Positions 34,378-46,042 of a stretch of DNA of 64,000 nt are shown piece after piece. A model generated the notes under the pieces. The model saw only the letters and a program-made list of their open reading frames with translations, was not told where the DNA came from and did not search any database. Both the position numbers and the translations under genes were made by a program. How positions within the stretch are numbered: the first letter of the stretch is position 1; each line of letters starts with the position of its first letter. This stretch comes from Photobacterium indicum (lineage in GTDB: Bacteria; Pseudomonadota; Gammaproteobacteria; Enterobacterales; Vibrionaceae): the NCBI RefSeq assembly GCF_003026215.1, contig NZ_PYOC01000004.1:1-64000 (forward strand), read 5' to 3'.

Positions 34378-36323
34378 CTTTTCTTACTTTTTGTATAACG
34401 CTTTTTTTTCATTGGTTTTCTGGGTTCTGGTGATTTCAATTGGCGCAAGCTCTCAGGCACTTCGCTGTATTTCACTTTATCCATCAACTGACCAACTTGC
34501 TGCTGTAAAGCGTCCATAAATGGCTGATAAGCACATTTTTTATCGGCCATGTCTTGCAACTGGTGCTCCCAGTGAGCCGTCATATCGGGGTATGTAGCTT
34601 CATCAGGCAATGCGTAAACTAGCCCTCGCCCCGCATCCGTCGCATGAATATTTTTCGCTTGCCGCATCAATAGCTGTCGCTTAAACAATAACTCTAAAAT
34701 ACCCGCACGAGTCGCTTCTGTACCTAAGCCGTCGGTATCTCGTAATATCTTTTTCAGTGAACTATCCGAAACAAAACGGGCGATCCCCGTCATCGCTTGT
34801 AATAGCGTTGCTTCAGTAAAGGCTTTGGGGGGCTCGGTCATCTTGTCTTTGATTTCACCTTCTCGACAGGTCAGAACCGTACCTTTTTCAAGAGGTGGAA
34901 CCTTATCTGTTAGCCCTTGCTCACTATTTCCAGTGGCTTTCGCTTTGTCTTCAGCCTGATCTCGCCCTAATAATTCTCGCCATCCGGTACTCATTAGCTG
35001 ACGACCACGGGCAATAAAGTGCCCTTGTGCAATGGTAAACACTAACTTCGCTTCAGCATAAATTGCGGCAGGGTAAAATTGCATGACATATTGACGCGCA
35101 ATCAACTGGTAGACTTTACTCTCGCTACCGCTCAATGCATTAGGGCTGATTTGTTTTGGTGTAGGTATAATTGCATGGTGAGCGTCTACTTTTTTGTCAT
35201 TCCACGCTTTCGATTTCAACGCCGTGTTTACCCCGTTACATGCATGCAACAACTCGCTCGCATTGGATGCCACCGCACGGCATACATCGTTAGCTTGTTT
35301 AAAGTGCTCGTTGGGTAAATAGCGAGAATCTGAACGAGGGTAAGTAATCACTTTATGCTTTTCATATAAAGACTGGCAGTTCGCCAATACATCAGCAGCG
35401 CTCATACCAAATCGTTTCGCAGCATCAATTTGTAACGCTGATAAAGAATACGGTAAAGGCGGCGCCTGACGTGTTTCTTTACGTTCCGACTCTGTCACTT
35501 CTGCAGGCTGCCCTTTAATGCGCTTGAGCACGTTCTCACACAACTGACGGTTGAGCACTCGCCCTTCTTCATCTTGCCAAGGTTGGCACGCCTCACTTGG
35601 CTTCCAGCGCGCACGAATATCCATATCTTGATAAGGGATCAAGGCAAATACTTCGTAAAAAGGTTTCGGCTTAAAATTCGCAATGTCGTCATCACGTCGA
35701 GTCACTAACCCTAAAATAGGGGTTTGTACTCGTCCTACAGACAATACCCCCCGATAACCGCCTTTCTGACCAAGCAAAGTGTACGCTCGAGTCATATTCA
35801 TACCGTATAGCCAATCAGCGCGTGAGCGTGCTAAAGCAGAAACGGATAAAGGGATAAATTCACGATTACTGCGCATGGTTGATAAGGCACGTTTTACCGC
35901 TGCTGGGTTTAAATCTGAAATCAATAATCGTTGAATGGCCGTTTTCTTTTTAGCGGAAACTTTAACGTAATCGATCACTTCATCAACTAATAACTGCCCT
36001 TCTCTATCAGGATCGCCAGCATGCACAATGTCAGTGGCTTGTTTGGCGAGTTTACGCACCACAGCCAATTGCTGTTTAGCCGATTTACGTGGAGAAAGCT
36101 GCCATTGTTCTGGAATAATAGGTAGATCTGTCATGTTCCATTTTTTGTATTTCTCGTCATAGGCATCAGGTTCAACCTGTTCCAGCAAATGCCCGATACA
36201 CCAAGTTACTATGTCCCCATTTCCGGTTTCAATATAACCATTATTATTTTTATGAGGGCGAGGTAATACCGCGGCAATCGCACGACCTAAGCTGGGTTTT
36301 TCTGCAATATATAGACGAGTCAT
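34374..36323 (-). CDS. topB: DNA topoisomerase III
   Basis: Type IA topoisomerase that decatenates DNA. The 649 residues contain the TOPRIM domain (LYIAEKPSLGRAIAAVL; HAGDPDREGQLL with the Mg-binding Asp residues) and the catalytic Tyr328 in KVITYPRSDSRYLP, the same number as E. coli TopB. The C-terminus is Lys/Arg-rich (PRKPMKKKRYTKSKKS), typical for DNA binding. It lies downstream of selD-selU with a terminator between; ydjA-selD-topB is the E. coli order. Confidence 0.96.
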   Translation of the reverse strand: MTRLYIAEKPSLGRAIAAVLPRPHKNNNGYIETGNGDIVTWCIGHLLEQVEPDAYDEKYKKWNMTDLPIIPEQWQLSPRKSAKQQLAVVRKLAKQATDIVHAGDPDREGQLLVDEVIDYVKVSAKKKTAIQRLLISDLNPAAVKRALSTMRSNREFIPLSVSALARSRADWLYGMNMTRAYTLLGQKGGYRGVLSVGRVQTPILGLVTRRDDDIANFKPKPFYEVFALIPYQDMDIRARWKPSEACQPWQDEEGRVLNRQLCENVLKRIKGQPAEVTESERKETRQAPPLPYSLSALQIDAAKRFGMSAADVLANCQSLYEKHKVITYPRSDSRYLPNEHFKQANDVCRAVASNASELLHACNGVNTALKSKAWNDKKVDAHHAIIPTPKQISPNALSGSESKVYQLIARQYVMQFYPAAIYAEAKLVFTIAQGHFIARGRQLMSTGWRELLGRDQAEDKAKATGNSEQGLTDKVPPLEKGTVLTCREGEIKDKMTEPPKAFTEATLLQAMTGIARFVSDSSLKKILRDTDGLGTEATRAGILELLFKRQLLMRQAKNIHATDAGRGLVYALPDEATYPDMTAHWEHQLQDMADKKCAYQPFMDALQQQVGQLMDKVKYSEVPESLRQLKSPEPRKPMKKKRYTKSKKS

Positions 36324-36430
36324 TCAAATAATACACAATGACAAAAAAGATGAAGAAACTGTACCGAAAAGCGAGTTAACGGGCAACACAATACTGGATA
36401 TAACAACAGTTAAATAAAAAAGTTAAAAGA

Positions 36431-36480
36431 AACACCCCGTATTCGCACCTAATCATAAGCATAGAAATACGGGGTGTTTT
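36431..36480 (-). terminator. Terminator for selD-selU (minus strand)
   Basis: AACACCCCGTATT and AATACGGGGTGTT, a 13-bp perfect stem; on the minus strand it is followed by TCTTTT. It separates selU from topB. Confidence 0.8.
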
Positions 36481-36528
36481 CGATTTAATCAGTTTGGCTT
36501 GCTGTCTTTATTAGTCAACTAACCAACT

Positions 36529-37617
36529 TTATTTATCAGCTAACCAGCTTTTGACTTCTTGGTAATTACCACGGAACACAATGCGTTCCGCTTTTTTGCT
36601 TAACTGATAGGTATACATTGGATCGTAATATTCAATTAAGAGTGGGCGTAACCAATTATCATGCTCAGTCAATGAACCATTACTTTTCTGATTTGCAATT
36701 GCCTGTTGTTGCGCTACCAATAATTCTTCATAGCGCTTCATACCAAGTCGCTTACGAATACCAAACATGCCACGTTCAAGGTATTCAGTGAATAATTCCC
36801 AGCCGTGCTGCTCACCGTATTGTGCAATATAGTCACGCTGCATACGCACAACGTAATCATCCACTAAACGATCAATACGCACGTCTAGCGGATCATCAAC
36901 AATCGCTACATCTGCATTGCCCATTGCGGTATTAATTGAGAGAGGCACACTCGCCGATCCAATTGCACGACCTTCATCTTCAAACACAAAATGTGTACAG
37001 CCTTGCGCTTGCTTTTTAAGCATTTCCACAGCTAATACATTTTCAAAATCAATTTGTGTTCGTTGCGCCGTTACATAACGGCCAAACGAAGATCCACGAT
37101 GGTTTGCTGCGCCTTCTAAATCAATGCCACTGGCGAGTTCATTCACCATGATGGTTTTACCGCTACCAGTATTGCCACCAACAATCGTCATCGGCTGCTG
37201 CGCAACCGCATCGATAGTCTCAATTAAAAAACGGCGTAAAGCTTTATATCCACCAACAACCAGCGGGTAATCAATACCTGCTTCTTTTAGCCATTGCTGA
37301 GTAATGTGTGAACGTAACCCACCACGAAAACAATACAAATAACCATCTGGATTTGCTTCTACGAATGCCTTCCACTGTGCAAGTCGTGCTGCTTTTGTAT
37401 CGCCATTAACTAGCTGATGACCCAACGCAATCGCGGCATCTTGACCATGCCCCTTGTAGCATGTTCCAACCGCTTTACGTTCTTCATCTTCCATTAAAGG
37501 ATGATTAATAGATGTTGGGAATGCACCTTGAGCAAATTCGATCGGTGCACGCATATCCATCAACGGGGTATCATTAACAAACAGCTGACGAAAATCTTCA
37601 CAATTTTGGCGTGACAT
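36529..37617 (-). CDS. selU: tRNA 2-selenouridine synthase
   Basis: Converts 2-thiouridine at the wobble position of certain tRNAs to 2-selenouridine via a geranylated intermediate, using selenophosphate. The 362 residues have an N-terminal rhodanese domain with catalytic Cys96 (YLYCFRGGLRS) and a P-loop domain (GNTGSGKT, 148-155). ATG 37617 overlaps the selD stop by one base (TAATG) and is preferred over a TTG at 37623. Coupling to selD, the selenophosphate supplier, fits its chemistry. Also known as mnmH/ybbB. Confidence 0.95.
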   Translation of the reverse strand: MSRQNCEDFRQLFVNDTPLMDMRAPIEFAQGAFPTSINHPLMEDEERKAVGTCYKGHGQDAAIALGHQLVNGDTKAARLAQWKAFVEANPDGYLYCFRGGLRSHITQQWLKEAGIDYPLVVGGYKALRRFLIETIDAVAQQPMTIVGGNTGSGKTIMVNELASGIDLEGAANHRGSSFGRYVTAQRTQIDFENVLAVEMLKKQAQGCTHFVFEDEGRAIGSASVPLSINTAMGNADVAIVDDPLDVRIDRLVDDYVVRMQRDYIAQYGEQHGWELFTEYLERGMFGIRKRLGMKRYEELLVAQQQAIANQKSNGSLTEHDNWLRPLLIEYYDPMYTYQLSKKAERIVFRGNYQEVKSWLADK

Positions 37618-38657
37618 TAGCAAATCTCAATCAATGTATCGCCGTCTAACGGCATCATTTCACCAATAGCTTGCAGTTCAATATTATGACGTGCAGCAAT
37701 CACTTGCAGCTGCTGCTCTGTTTCCGCATCAGGGGTTACGGCAATAAGTAAGCCACCCGATGTTTGTGGATCGCATAACAACGCTTTTTGTTGCTCTGTC
37801 ATTGCACCTAATTTTTGACCATAGCTATCAAAATTACGCGTGGTGCCACCTGGTACACAACCTTGTGCGATGTAATCAAATACACCAGGTAAGTACGGTA
37901 CATTATCAAAATCAATACGTGCTTTTAGCTGGCTACCTTCACAGATTTCGCTTAGGTGTCCCATCAAACCAAAACCTGTCACATCGGTCATGGCTTTTAC
38001 ACCTTCAACATTGGCAAAATCTTGACCCGGAATATTCAGTTTACACATCCAATCGCGTGCTAAGCCTTTATGCTCATCCGCTAACTTAGATTGCTTCTCT
38101 GCTGTTGTTAATACACCAATACCCAACGGCTTAGTTAAATACAACTTACAGCCATTTTCTGCACGGTTATTACGTTTTACACGATCGGTATCGACAATAC
38201 CTGTTACTGCCAGGCCAAAAATAGGTTCAGGCGCATCAATCGAGTGACCACCAGCAAGAGAAATACCCGCTTCACGGCACACTGAACGACCACCTTCAAT
38301 CACTTGTTGAGCGATTTCTGGTGCCAGTACATTGACAGGCCAACCTAGAATTGCAATCGCCATAATTGGCTTACCGCCCATCGCATAAATATCACTGATT
38401 GCATTTGTCGCCGCAATGCGACCGAAATCAAATGGGTCATCGACAATCGGCATAAAGAAATCTGTGGTACTAATTGCAGCAGTGCCATTGCCTAAATCAT
38501 AAACAGCCGCATCATCTTTACTTTCATTGCCGACAAGAAGGTTAGGATCTGAAAATGGTGCTAACTGAGTTCGGAGAATAGTATCAAGAACTTGAGGAGA
38601 GATTTTACAACCACATCCTGCACCGTGGCTGTATTGAGTAAGGCGAACATTTTCCAT
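37617..38657 (-). CDS. selD: Selenide, water dikinase (selenophosphate synthetase)
   Basis: Makes selenophosphate from selenide and ATP. The 346 residues have the catalytic glycine-rich N-terminus HGAGCGCK with Cys15, Cys17 and Lys18; the key position is Cys, not selenocysteine. Further signatures are [22 protein letters not shown] and [13 protein letters not shown] 38657 has GGAG 7 nt upstream. It is translationally coupled to selU. No selA or selB is present in the window, so whether selenoprotein synthesis also uses it is unknown. Confidence 0.96.
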   Translation of the reverse strand: MENVRLTQYSHGAGCGCKISPQVLDTILRTQLAPFSDPNLLVGNESKDDAAVYDLGNGTAAISTTDFFMPIVDDPFDFGRIAATNAISDIYAMGGKPIMAIAILGWPVNVLAPEIAQQVIEGGRSVCREAGISLAGGHSIDAPEPIFGLAVTGIVDTDRVKRNNRAENGCKLYLTKPLGIGVLTTAEKQSKLADEHKGLARDWMCKLNIPGQDFANVEGVKAMTDVTGFGLMGHLSEICEGSQLKARIDFDNVPYLPGVFDYIAQGCVPGGTTRNFDSYGQKLGAMTEQQKALLCDPQTSGGLLIAVTPDAETEQQLQVIAARHNIELQAIGEMMPLDGDTLIEIC

Positions 38658-38799
38658 GATACGCTCCGAAATAATTTTGAGAACCGTGAATACTACTCCT
38701 GCAAGGTGCAGGTGTCATCTATAGGGCTTGATTACTATCAAAAGAGTGGCATTTTTATCACGACGATCAATCAACGTTAATGCATACCTATAAACAACA

Positions 38800-38829
38800 A
38801 ACGCCCTGTTGATCACTCAACAAGGCGTT
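38800..38829 (-). terminator. Probable terminator for ydjA (minus strand)
   Basis: AACGCC-c-TGTTG / CAACA-a-GGCGTT stem with one mismatch; on the minus strand it is followed by TGTTGTTT. The remaining sequence up to selD holds no gene. Confidence 0.55.
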
Positions 38830-38918
38830 ATATTTATTCAATCAAGCATATTTAACTCGATTTATTTAGCGAGGCTTACTCATTCTTGATTACTAACCGC
38901 TACTTATTGCCTAACTTC

Positions 38919-39467
38919 TTATAGATACTCAACAAACTGACTAACATCTCGCTCATTCACTTTCGCTTCACGACAACCCGGGGTGCCCATATATAGGAAG
39001 CCAACAATCAGATCATCTCCAGTTAAACCGAGAGATTCACGTACGACAGAGTGATACGCCCATTTTCCAGTACGCCAAAAGCCAGAAAAGCCTTGTGCAA
39101 CCGCAGCCATTTGCATGGCTTGAGTGGCACACCCTGCCGACAAGTGCTGTTCAATAACAGGGACTTTATTGTGTTCAGCTACTTTTGCAACCACAGTAAT
39201 AATCATTGGCGCACGAAACGGGGCTTTGCTCGCTTTTTCAATCACGGATTCATCAGCACCATCAAACTTGGCTGCATTCACCAAAATATCAGCAAATTTC
39301 TGTAACCCTTCACCTTGCGAAACAATAAAGCGCCAAGGGGTTAAACCACCATGGTCAGGAGCCCGAAGGCCAGCACGAAAGATATTATCTAACACTTCAC
39401 CTTGCGGTGCAGGCGCCATTAGCTTAGGTAAAGAGCGGCGATTTAAAAGTAGCGTTAGTGCATCCAT
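38919..39467 (-). CDS. ydjA: NAD(P)H nitroreductase, YdjA type
   Basis: A small FMN-dependent nitroreductase-family protein of 182 residues, dimeric in the family. It aligns by eye with E. coli YdjA: MDALTLLLNRRS, GLRAPDHGGLTPWRF, FRAPMIITVVAKV, SAGCATQAMQMAAVAQGFSGFWRTG and GFLYMGTP. ATG 39467 with GAGG upstream is preferred over 39485. The physiological substrate is unknown. It sits upstream of selD, as in E. coli. Confidence 0.93.
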   Translation of the reverse strand: MDALTLLLNRRSLPKLMAPAPQGEVLDNIFRAGLRAPDHGGLTPWRFIVSQGEGLQKFADILVNAAKFDGADESVIEKASKAPFRAPMIITVVAKVAEHNKVPVIEQHLSAGCATQAMQMAAVAQGFSGFWRTGKWAYHSVVRESLGLTGDDLIVGFLYMGTPGCREAKVNERDVSQFVEYL

Positions 39468-39538
39468 AGCAACCTCGAACTGCAAATAATAATTGTTCTT
39501 ACAGTATCATAAAACCATTAGCGCAAAACCCTGTAAAT

Positions 39539-39562
39539 AAAAGGGAATTGCGATTCCCTTTT
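39539..39562 (-). terminator. Terminator for fadH (minus strand)
   Basis: AAAAGGGAAT-TGCG-ATTCCCTTTT, followed on the minus strand by ATTT. Confidence 0.8.
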
Positions 39563-39591
39563 AAATCTGGTTGCCTTTTGACGCAGCACTG

Positions 39592-41682
<2,091 letters not shown>

Positions 41683-41766
41683 TCAAAGTAACATTGCGTG
41701 ATTTAAAAATGTAATTCCTTGTTTACTAAGTTACGATAAGAACAAGAATCATCATCAGGAACGTTC

Positions 41767-43620
41767 ATGAAAGCAATATTTAAAGGAATTGGAAGAATAT
41801 TCCGTGCTATCTGGAAATTGATCAGTTTCACCCGGCAACTTATTCTCAATCTATTTTTCTTGATCATAATTGGCGCAATTTTTGTTGCGTTTAATTATGG
41901 TGAAGATACACCTGAACAACCCGACAAAGCCGCATTAGTTTTAGACTTATCAGGCCCTATCGTAGAGCAGCGTCGCTACATTAATCCTATTGATAGCATT
42001 GCATCAAATGCACTAGGACAACCCCCTGCGCAAGAAAATATACTGTTCGATATTACCGAAACCATTCGAAAAGCATCGACAGATAATAAAATTGAAGGTT
42101 TAGTTCTCAACCTAAAAGGTATGTCTGAAACCAGCTTAACCAAACTACGTTATATCGCGAAGGCGATTGCTGAGTTTAAAGCAGCAGGTAAACCTGTTTA
42201 TGCTTATGGCGATAATTTTGGGCAAAGCCAATACTACCTAGCCAGTTATGCAGATAAAGTATTTATGTCGCCAGACGGTGGTGTAATGCTAACGGGTTAC
42301 GGTTCTTACTCGCTGTATTACAAAAGCTTGCTAGAAAAGCTTAACGTTAATACGCATGTCTTCCGTGTCGGTACGTACAAGTCTTTTGTTGAACCTTATA
42401 CCCGTGATGATATGTCTGCTCCAGCACGAGAAGCAAATACCGTATGGTTAAATCAATTGTGGGGTGCTTTTACCACTGATGTCGCGAACAACCGCCATAT
42501 TGATGCTGCAACATTGACGCCTAATATTGATGACTTTGTTCAAGAGCTTAAAGCTGTTGATGGTGATTTTGCCAAACTATCACTAAAAATGGGTTTAGTA
42601 GATGAACTCATTTCTCGTCCTCAGTTACGTAATAAAATGATTGAAGAATTCGGCAGTGATGGCGAACACAGCTTTAATCAAATCAGCTATTACGAATACC
42701 AACCAACAATTATCAACACCGATTTACCAAGTAATAACCAAATTGCCGTTGTGGTAGCCAGTGGTGCCATCATTGATGGTACACAACGCCAAGGCACAGT
42801 CGGTGGTGATTCAACTGCGGCGTTATTACGAGACGCTCGTTTAGATGATGATATTAAAGCCGTTATCTTACGTGTTGATAGCCCTGGAGGCAGTGCATTT
42901 GCCTCTGAAATCATTCGTAATGAAGTGGATGCGTTAAAGCAAGCAGGTAAACCCGTTGTTGTATCAATGTCGAGTGTTGCCGCTTCAGGTGGTTACTGGA
43001 TATCAGCAAGTGCTGATCGCATTATCGCACAACCAACAACCATTACTGGCTCTATTGGTATTTTCGCTATTCTTACCACCTTTGAAAAAGGGCTGGAAAA
43101 AATGGGCGTATACAGTGATGGCGTAGGCACTACTCCATTTTCAGGTGTTGGTGTAACACGTGAACTACCAGCAGGTGTGGGGCAGGTTTTCCAACTCGGT
43201 GTTGAGCACGGTTATAAGCGCTTCATCGGCTTAGTAAGCCAGTACCGTAACATGTCACTAGAGCAAGCAGATAAAATTGCACAAGGGCGTGTATGGACGG
43301 GGCAAGATGCGATGGAGCTCGGGCTTGTCGATCAGCTTGGTGATTTTGATGATGCCGTTGCCGCTGCAGTTGAACTTGCAAAATTAGAGACTTACGAGCT
43401 GAACTGGATGGAAGAACCACTCAGCACTGCTGAGAAATTCTTACAGCAGTTTTCAAGTGAAGTCAGCACAAAAGTAGCCACAATGGTGCTTGGTCAGCTT
43501 CCAAGTGCATTACAACCTGTCACTCGACAAGTTGTAACAGACTACACAACACTCAGTAACTTTAACGACCCAAAAGGGCAATATGCCTTCTGCCTAAATT
43601 GCAGTAATATCGAGAAGTGA
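41767..43620 (+). CDS. sppA: Signal peptide peptidase SppA (protease IV, long form)
   Basis: Membrane-bound serine protease that degrades cleaved signal peptides. The 617 residues have one N-terminal membrane helix (about 22-42) and two tandem S49 domains, as in E. coli. Catalytic Lys205 (VGTYKSFVEPYTRDDMS) and Ser407 (VAASGGYWIS) correspond to E. coli K209 and S409. RBS AGGA. It is followed by a terminator and then ansA, the E. coli sppA-ansA order. Confidence 0.96.
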   Translation: MKAIFKGIGRIFRAIWKLISFTRQLILNLFFLIIIGAIFVAFNYGEDTPEQPDKAALVLDLSGPIVEQRRYINPIDSIASNALGQPPAQENILFDITETIRKASTDNKIEGLVLNLKGMSETSLTKLRYIAKAIAEFKAAGKPVYAYGDNFGQSQYYLASYADKVFMSPDGGVMLTGYGSYSLYYKSLLEKLNVNTHVFRVGTYKSFVEPYTRDDMSAPAREANTVWLNQLWGAFTTDVANNRHIDAATLTPNIDDFVQELKAVDGDFAKLSLKMGLVDELISRPQLRNKMIEEFGSDGEHSFNQISYYEYQPTIINTDLPSNNQIAVVVASGAIIDGTQRQGTVGGDSTAALLRDARLDDDIKAVILRVDSPGGSAFASEIIRNEVDALKQAGKPVVVSMSSVAASGGYWISASADRIIAQPTTITGSIGIFAILTTFEKGLEKMGVYSDGVGTTPFSGVGVTRELPAGVGQVFQLGVEHGYKRFIGLVSQYRNMSLEQADKIAQGRVWTGQDAMELGLVDQLGDFDDAVAAAVELAKLETYELNWMEEPLSTAEKFLQQFSSEVSTKVATMVLGQLPSALQPVTRQVVTDYTTLSNFNDPKGQYAFCLNCSNIEK

Positions 43621-43624
43621 GATC

Positions 43625-43652
43625 AGCCCAGCATATGCTGGGCTTTTTTTAC
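43625..43652 (+). terminator. Terminator after sppA
   Basis: AGCCCAGC-ATAT-GCTGGGCT perfect stem followed by a long T-run. Confidence 0.92.
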
Positions 43653-43705
43653 CGTTCGTTAACCGTATAATGCGCTCACCAAAACCGATAAGTCTGTACC
43701 CGATT

Positions 43706-44716
43706 ATGGAAAGAAAAAATATTTACATTGCTTACACCGGCGGCACCATTGGTATGCAAAAGTCAGATCATGGCTACGTACCTGTTGCTGGATTTATGCA
43801 AAATCAACTGGATAAAATGCCGGAATTTCACCGTGCAGAAATGCCAAAATTTACTATCCACGAATACGAGCCACTTATTGACTCGTCTGATATGTCGCCA
43901 GAGGATTGGCAGCGTATCGCGGATGATATTAAAGCAAACTACGACAAGTATGACGGTTTTGTCATTTTGCATGGTACGGACACCATGGCTTACACTGCTT
44001 CAGCTTTGTCGTTCATGTTTGAGAACCTAGATAAGCCCGTTATTGTAACAGGATCGCAAATTCCTTTAGCTGAATTACGTTCTGATGGGCAAAGTAATCT
44101 ATTGAATTCACTTCATATTGCGGCTAATTACCCAATCAATGAAGTAACGCTGTTCTTCAATAACCAACTAATTCGTGGAAACCGAAGCACCAAAGCACAT
44201 GCTGACGGCTTTGGTGCTTTCATCTCACCTAACATGCCTCCTTTGCTTGAGGCTGGTATTAATATCAAGTTGAACAATGTTGAACTTGATAAGAAGCCTG
44301 AAGGTGATTTTAAGGTCAATGCAATAACACCACAGCCTATTGGTGTCATTACAATGTACCCTGGCATTTCACCTGAAGTGATTCGTAATACTTTACGCCA
44401 ACCTGTTAATGCAATGATTTTGCTGACATTTGGTGTAGGTAACGCACCACAAAACCCCGATTTACTGGCTCAACTGAAAGAAGCAAGTGAACGTGGCGTG
44501 ATTGTAATGAACCTTACGCAATGCCTTTCTGGCAAAGTGAATATGGGGGGTTACGCGACAGGCTGCGCACTCGCTGATGCTGGTGTGTTAAGCGGTTATG
44601 ATATGACCCCTGAAGCTGCACTCGCTAAACTGCACTACTTGTTAAGTACCGATCTTCCGGTAGAAACAATTCGCAGTATGATGCAGCAAAATTTACGTGG
44701 TGAACTTAGCCTGTAA
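43706..44716 (+). CDS. ansA: L-asparaginase I (cytoplasmic)
   Basis: Hydrolyses asparagine to aspartate. The 336 residues have the first catalytic Thr region IAYTGGTIGMQKS, the second HGTDTMAYTASALSFM, and the Lys of TKAHADGF, all as in E. coli AnsA; there is no signal peptide. ATG 43706 gives the E. coli-like N-terminus; an in-frame ATG at 43670 would add 12 residues not seen in the family. It starts 54 bp after the sppA terminator and has its own terminator. Confidence 0.95.
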   Translation: MERKNIYIAYTGGTIGMQKSDHGYVPVAGFMQNQLDKMPEFHRAEMPKFTIHEYEPLIDSSDMSPEDWQRIADDIKANYDKYDGFVILHGTDTMAYTASALSFMFENLDKPVIVTGSQIPLAELRSDGQSNLLNSLHIAANYPINEVTLFFNNQLIRGNRSTKAHADGFGAFISPNMPPLLEAGINIKLNNVELDKKPEGDFKVNAITPQPIGVITMYPGISPEVIRNTLRQPVNAMILLTFGVGNAPQNPDLLAQLKEASERGVIVMNLTQCLSGKVNMGGYATGCALADAGVLSGYDMTPEAALAKLHYLLSTDLPVETIRSMMQQNLRGELSL

Positions 44717-44723
44717 AATCATC

Positions 44724-44757
44724 AAAAAAGAGTCGAATTTAATTCGGCTCTTTTTTT
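44724..44757 (+). terminator. Terminator after ansA
   Basis: AAAAAGAGTCGAATT / AATTCGGCTCTTTTT stem with a T-run. Confidence 0.9.
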
Positions 44758-44800
44758 AGAGCTACACTTATTACCAATAAAGTTAGCTTGAGAAATAACT

Positions 44801-45469
44801 ATGATTTTGCACGGTGCATCCATTTCCCCTTTTGTTAGAAAAATCATGTTGGCACTTGCCTATAAGGGCATTGCTTATGATCTACAGCCGCTAAACCCTT
44901 ATCTTGAAAAAGAATTGGCTCATAAACGTCATCCAATGGGAAAAGTGCCCGTTCTAGAACATAATAATCAAACGATCATGGATTCCACCGTTATCGCACA
45001 TTACCTAGACGATATATGCCCCGTACCGCCCCTCTACCCAGGTACAGCAGAAGATCGGGCCAAAATACGTTGGCTAGAAGAATATTCAGATACACGATTA
45101 ACCTCACTCATTGGTGGGATACTTTTCTATCAAAAAGTATTACGAGGTAAAATTCTTAATAAAGACGTTGATCAAGATGCCATCGATCAGTGCTTACAAC
45201 ATCACCTTCCTATGGTATTGAATTATTTAGAACAGCAAATACCAGCAAAAGGATATGTTTGCGAACACTTTTCTATGGCAGAAGTGAGCTTATGGAGCAT
45301 CTTTCGAAATGGCTGGATGGCAGGGTTAAGGCTCAATTCACATTACCCCAAGTTACATGCTTATATTAGCATGATAGAGCAAGAACCTTGGATTGCGAAT
45401 CTCATCAGTGAAGAAAATCATGAGCTCAGTAGCTTTTACTGTGAACCCATGATCTTTAAAGCAGACTAA
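44801..45469 (+). CDS. Glutathione S-transferase family protein
   Basis: A 222-residue protein with a thioredoxin-like N-terminal domain (MILHGASISPFVRKIMLALAYKGI...MGKVPVLEHNNQTIMDSTVIAHYLD) and an all-helical C-terminal domain. The Ser in the ISPF segment is the likely glutathione-activating residue, and the KVPVL cis-Pro and D-S-T glutathione contacts are present. It could be a stress GST or an SspA-like regulator; the sequence fits a general GST better. Its stop is only 9 bp from the convergent yeaC stop, with no clear terminator between. Confidence 0.85.
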   Translation: MILHGASISPFVRKIMLALAYKGIAYDLQPLNPYLEKELAHKRHPMGKVPVLEHNNQTIMDSTVIAHYLDDICPVPPLYPGTAEDRAKIRWLEEYSDTRLTSLIGGILFYQKVLRGKILNKDVDQDAIDQCLQHHLPMVLNYLEQQIPAKGYVCEHFSMAEVSLWSIFRNGWMAGLRLNSHYPKLHAYISMIEQEPWIANLISEENHELSSFYCEPMIFKAD

Positions 45470-45478
45470 AGACTTTCT

Positions 45479-45784
45479 TTATAAATCGTTATGACCAAAG
45501 CGCGCAATATCATTGAGGTCAGATTCTAATACCGGTTCTTTTACGCCGAAGTCGCGCTTCAATTCTGCTTTTGACTTAAATTTAATGTCACCACCGGCTT
45601 CTACCGACATATGTTCAGCATTTTCATTATGTCGCGACTGGTATAGCATGACGGCTTGCTGTGCAGAATCACGCTGCTCTTGGGTTAATACCGATCCATC
45701 AGGCCATTTACCTATTTCAACCGCTGTCGAGATTCGCTGATATACTTTTGGCGTCATTACATCTAATAGTTGTTTTACATCCAT
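45479..45784 (-). CDS. yeaC: DUF1315 family protein (YeaC)
   Basis: A 101-residue protein (MDVKQLLDVMTPKVYQRISTAVEIGKWPDGSVLTQEQR...LYQSRHN) matching E. coli YeaC. Its function is unknown. GGAG lies 6 nt before ATG 45784. It belongs to the yeaC/msrB/gapA/yeaD neighbourhood shared with enterics, although two lipoprotein/peptide genes separate it from msrB here. Confidence 0.93.
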   Translation of the reverse strand: MDVKQLLDVMTPKVYQRISTAVEIGKWPDGSVLTQEQRDSAQQAVMLYQSRHNENAEHMSVEAGGDIKFKSKAELKRDFGVKEPVLESDLNDIARFGHNDL

Positions 45785-45885
45785 TTTTCACTCCGTTGCA
45801 CGATTCTTATCCGTGCGTTTACGATCCGCCATTACGTTAAATATGGTATAAGCCTTATTGCTTTCTTACCGCTAACCATAAAGGC

Positions 45886-45985
45886 ATGGCAAAAACAGTC
45901 AAGTAAGAACCGTATTTTTGCTTTGATGATCACATTCATATTGTCGTTCACATTGATGCCAGATCATTTACTGGCAGAACTATAA
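45886..45985 (+). pseudogene. Small membrane peptide ORF with an apparent +1 frame break in an A5 run
   Basis: AAAGG precedes ATG 45886, but this frame stops after six codons (MAKTVK). One base fewer in the A5 run at 45891-45895 would join it to an open frame ending at 45985 and give a 32-residue peptide with a basic N-terminus, a membrane helix (IFALMITFILSFTLM) and the tail PDHLLAEL. A promoter-like extended -10 (TGGTATAAG, 45844-45852) lies upstream. It could be a real small protein with a sequencing error, a decayed gene, or a programmed frameshift. Confidence 0.4.
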
Positions 45986-46042
45986 ATAATAAACTATAGA
46001 ATTTGCTGCCACCTTTAACCTGTTGACGAGTGACGATAATTT

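Noticed and set aside
37617..38657. SelD as a selenoprotein with in-frame UGA
   Set aside because: The catalytic position is a Cys codon and no internal TGA needs recoding.
45770..45985. 71-residue ORF running through the yeaC promoter
   Set aside because: Its first half lies in promoter sequence with no RBS; only the last part, in a shifted frame, looks like a peptide.
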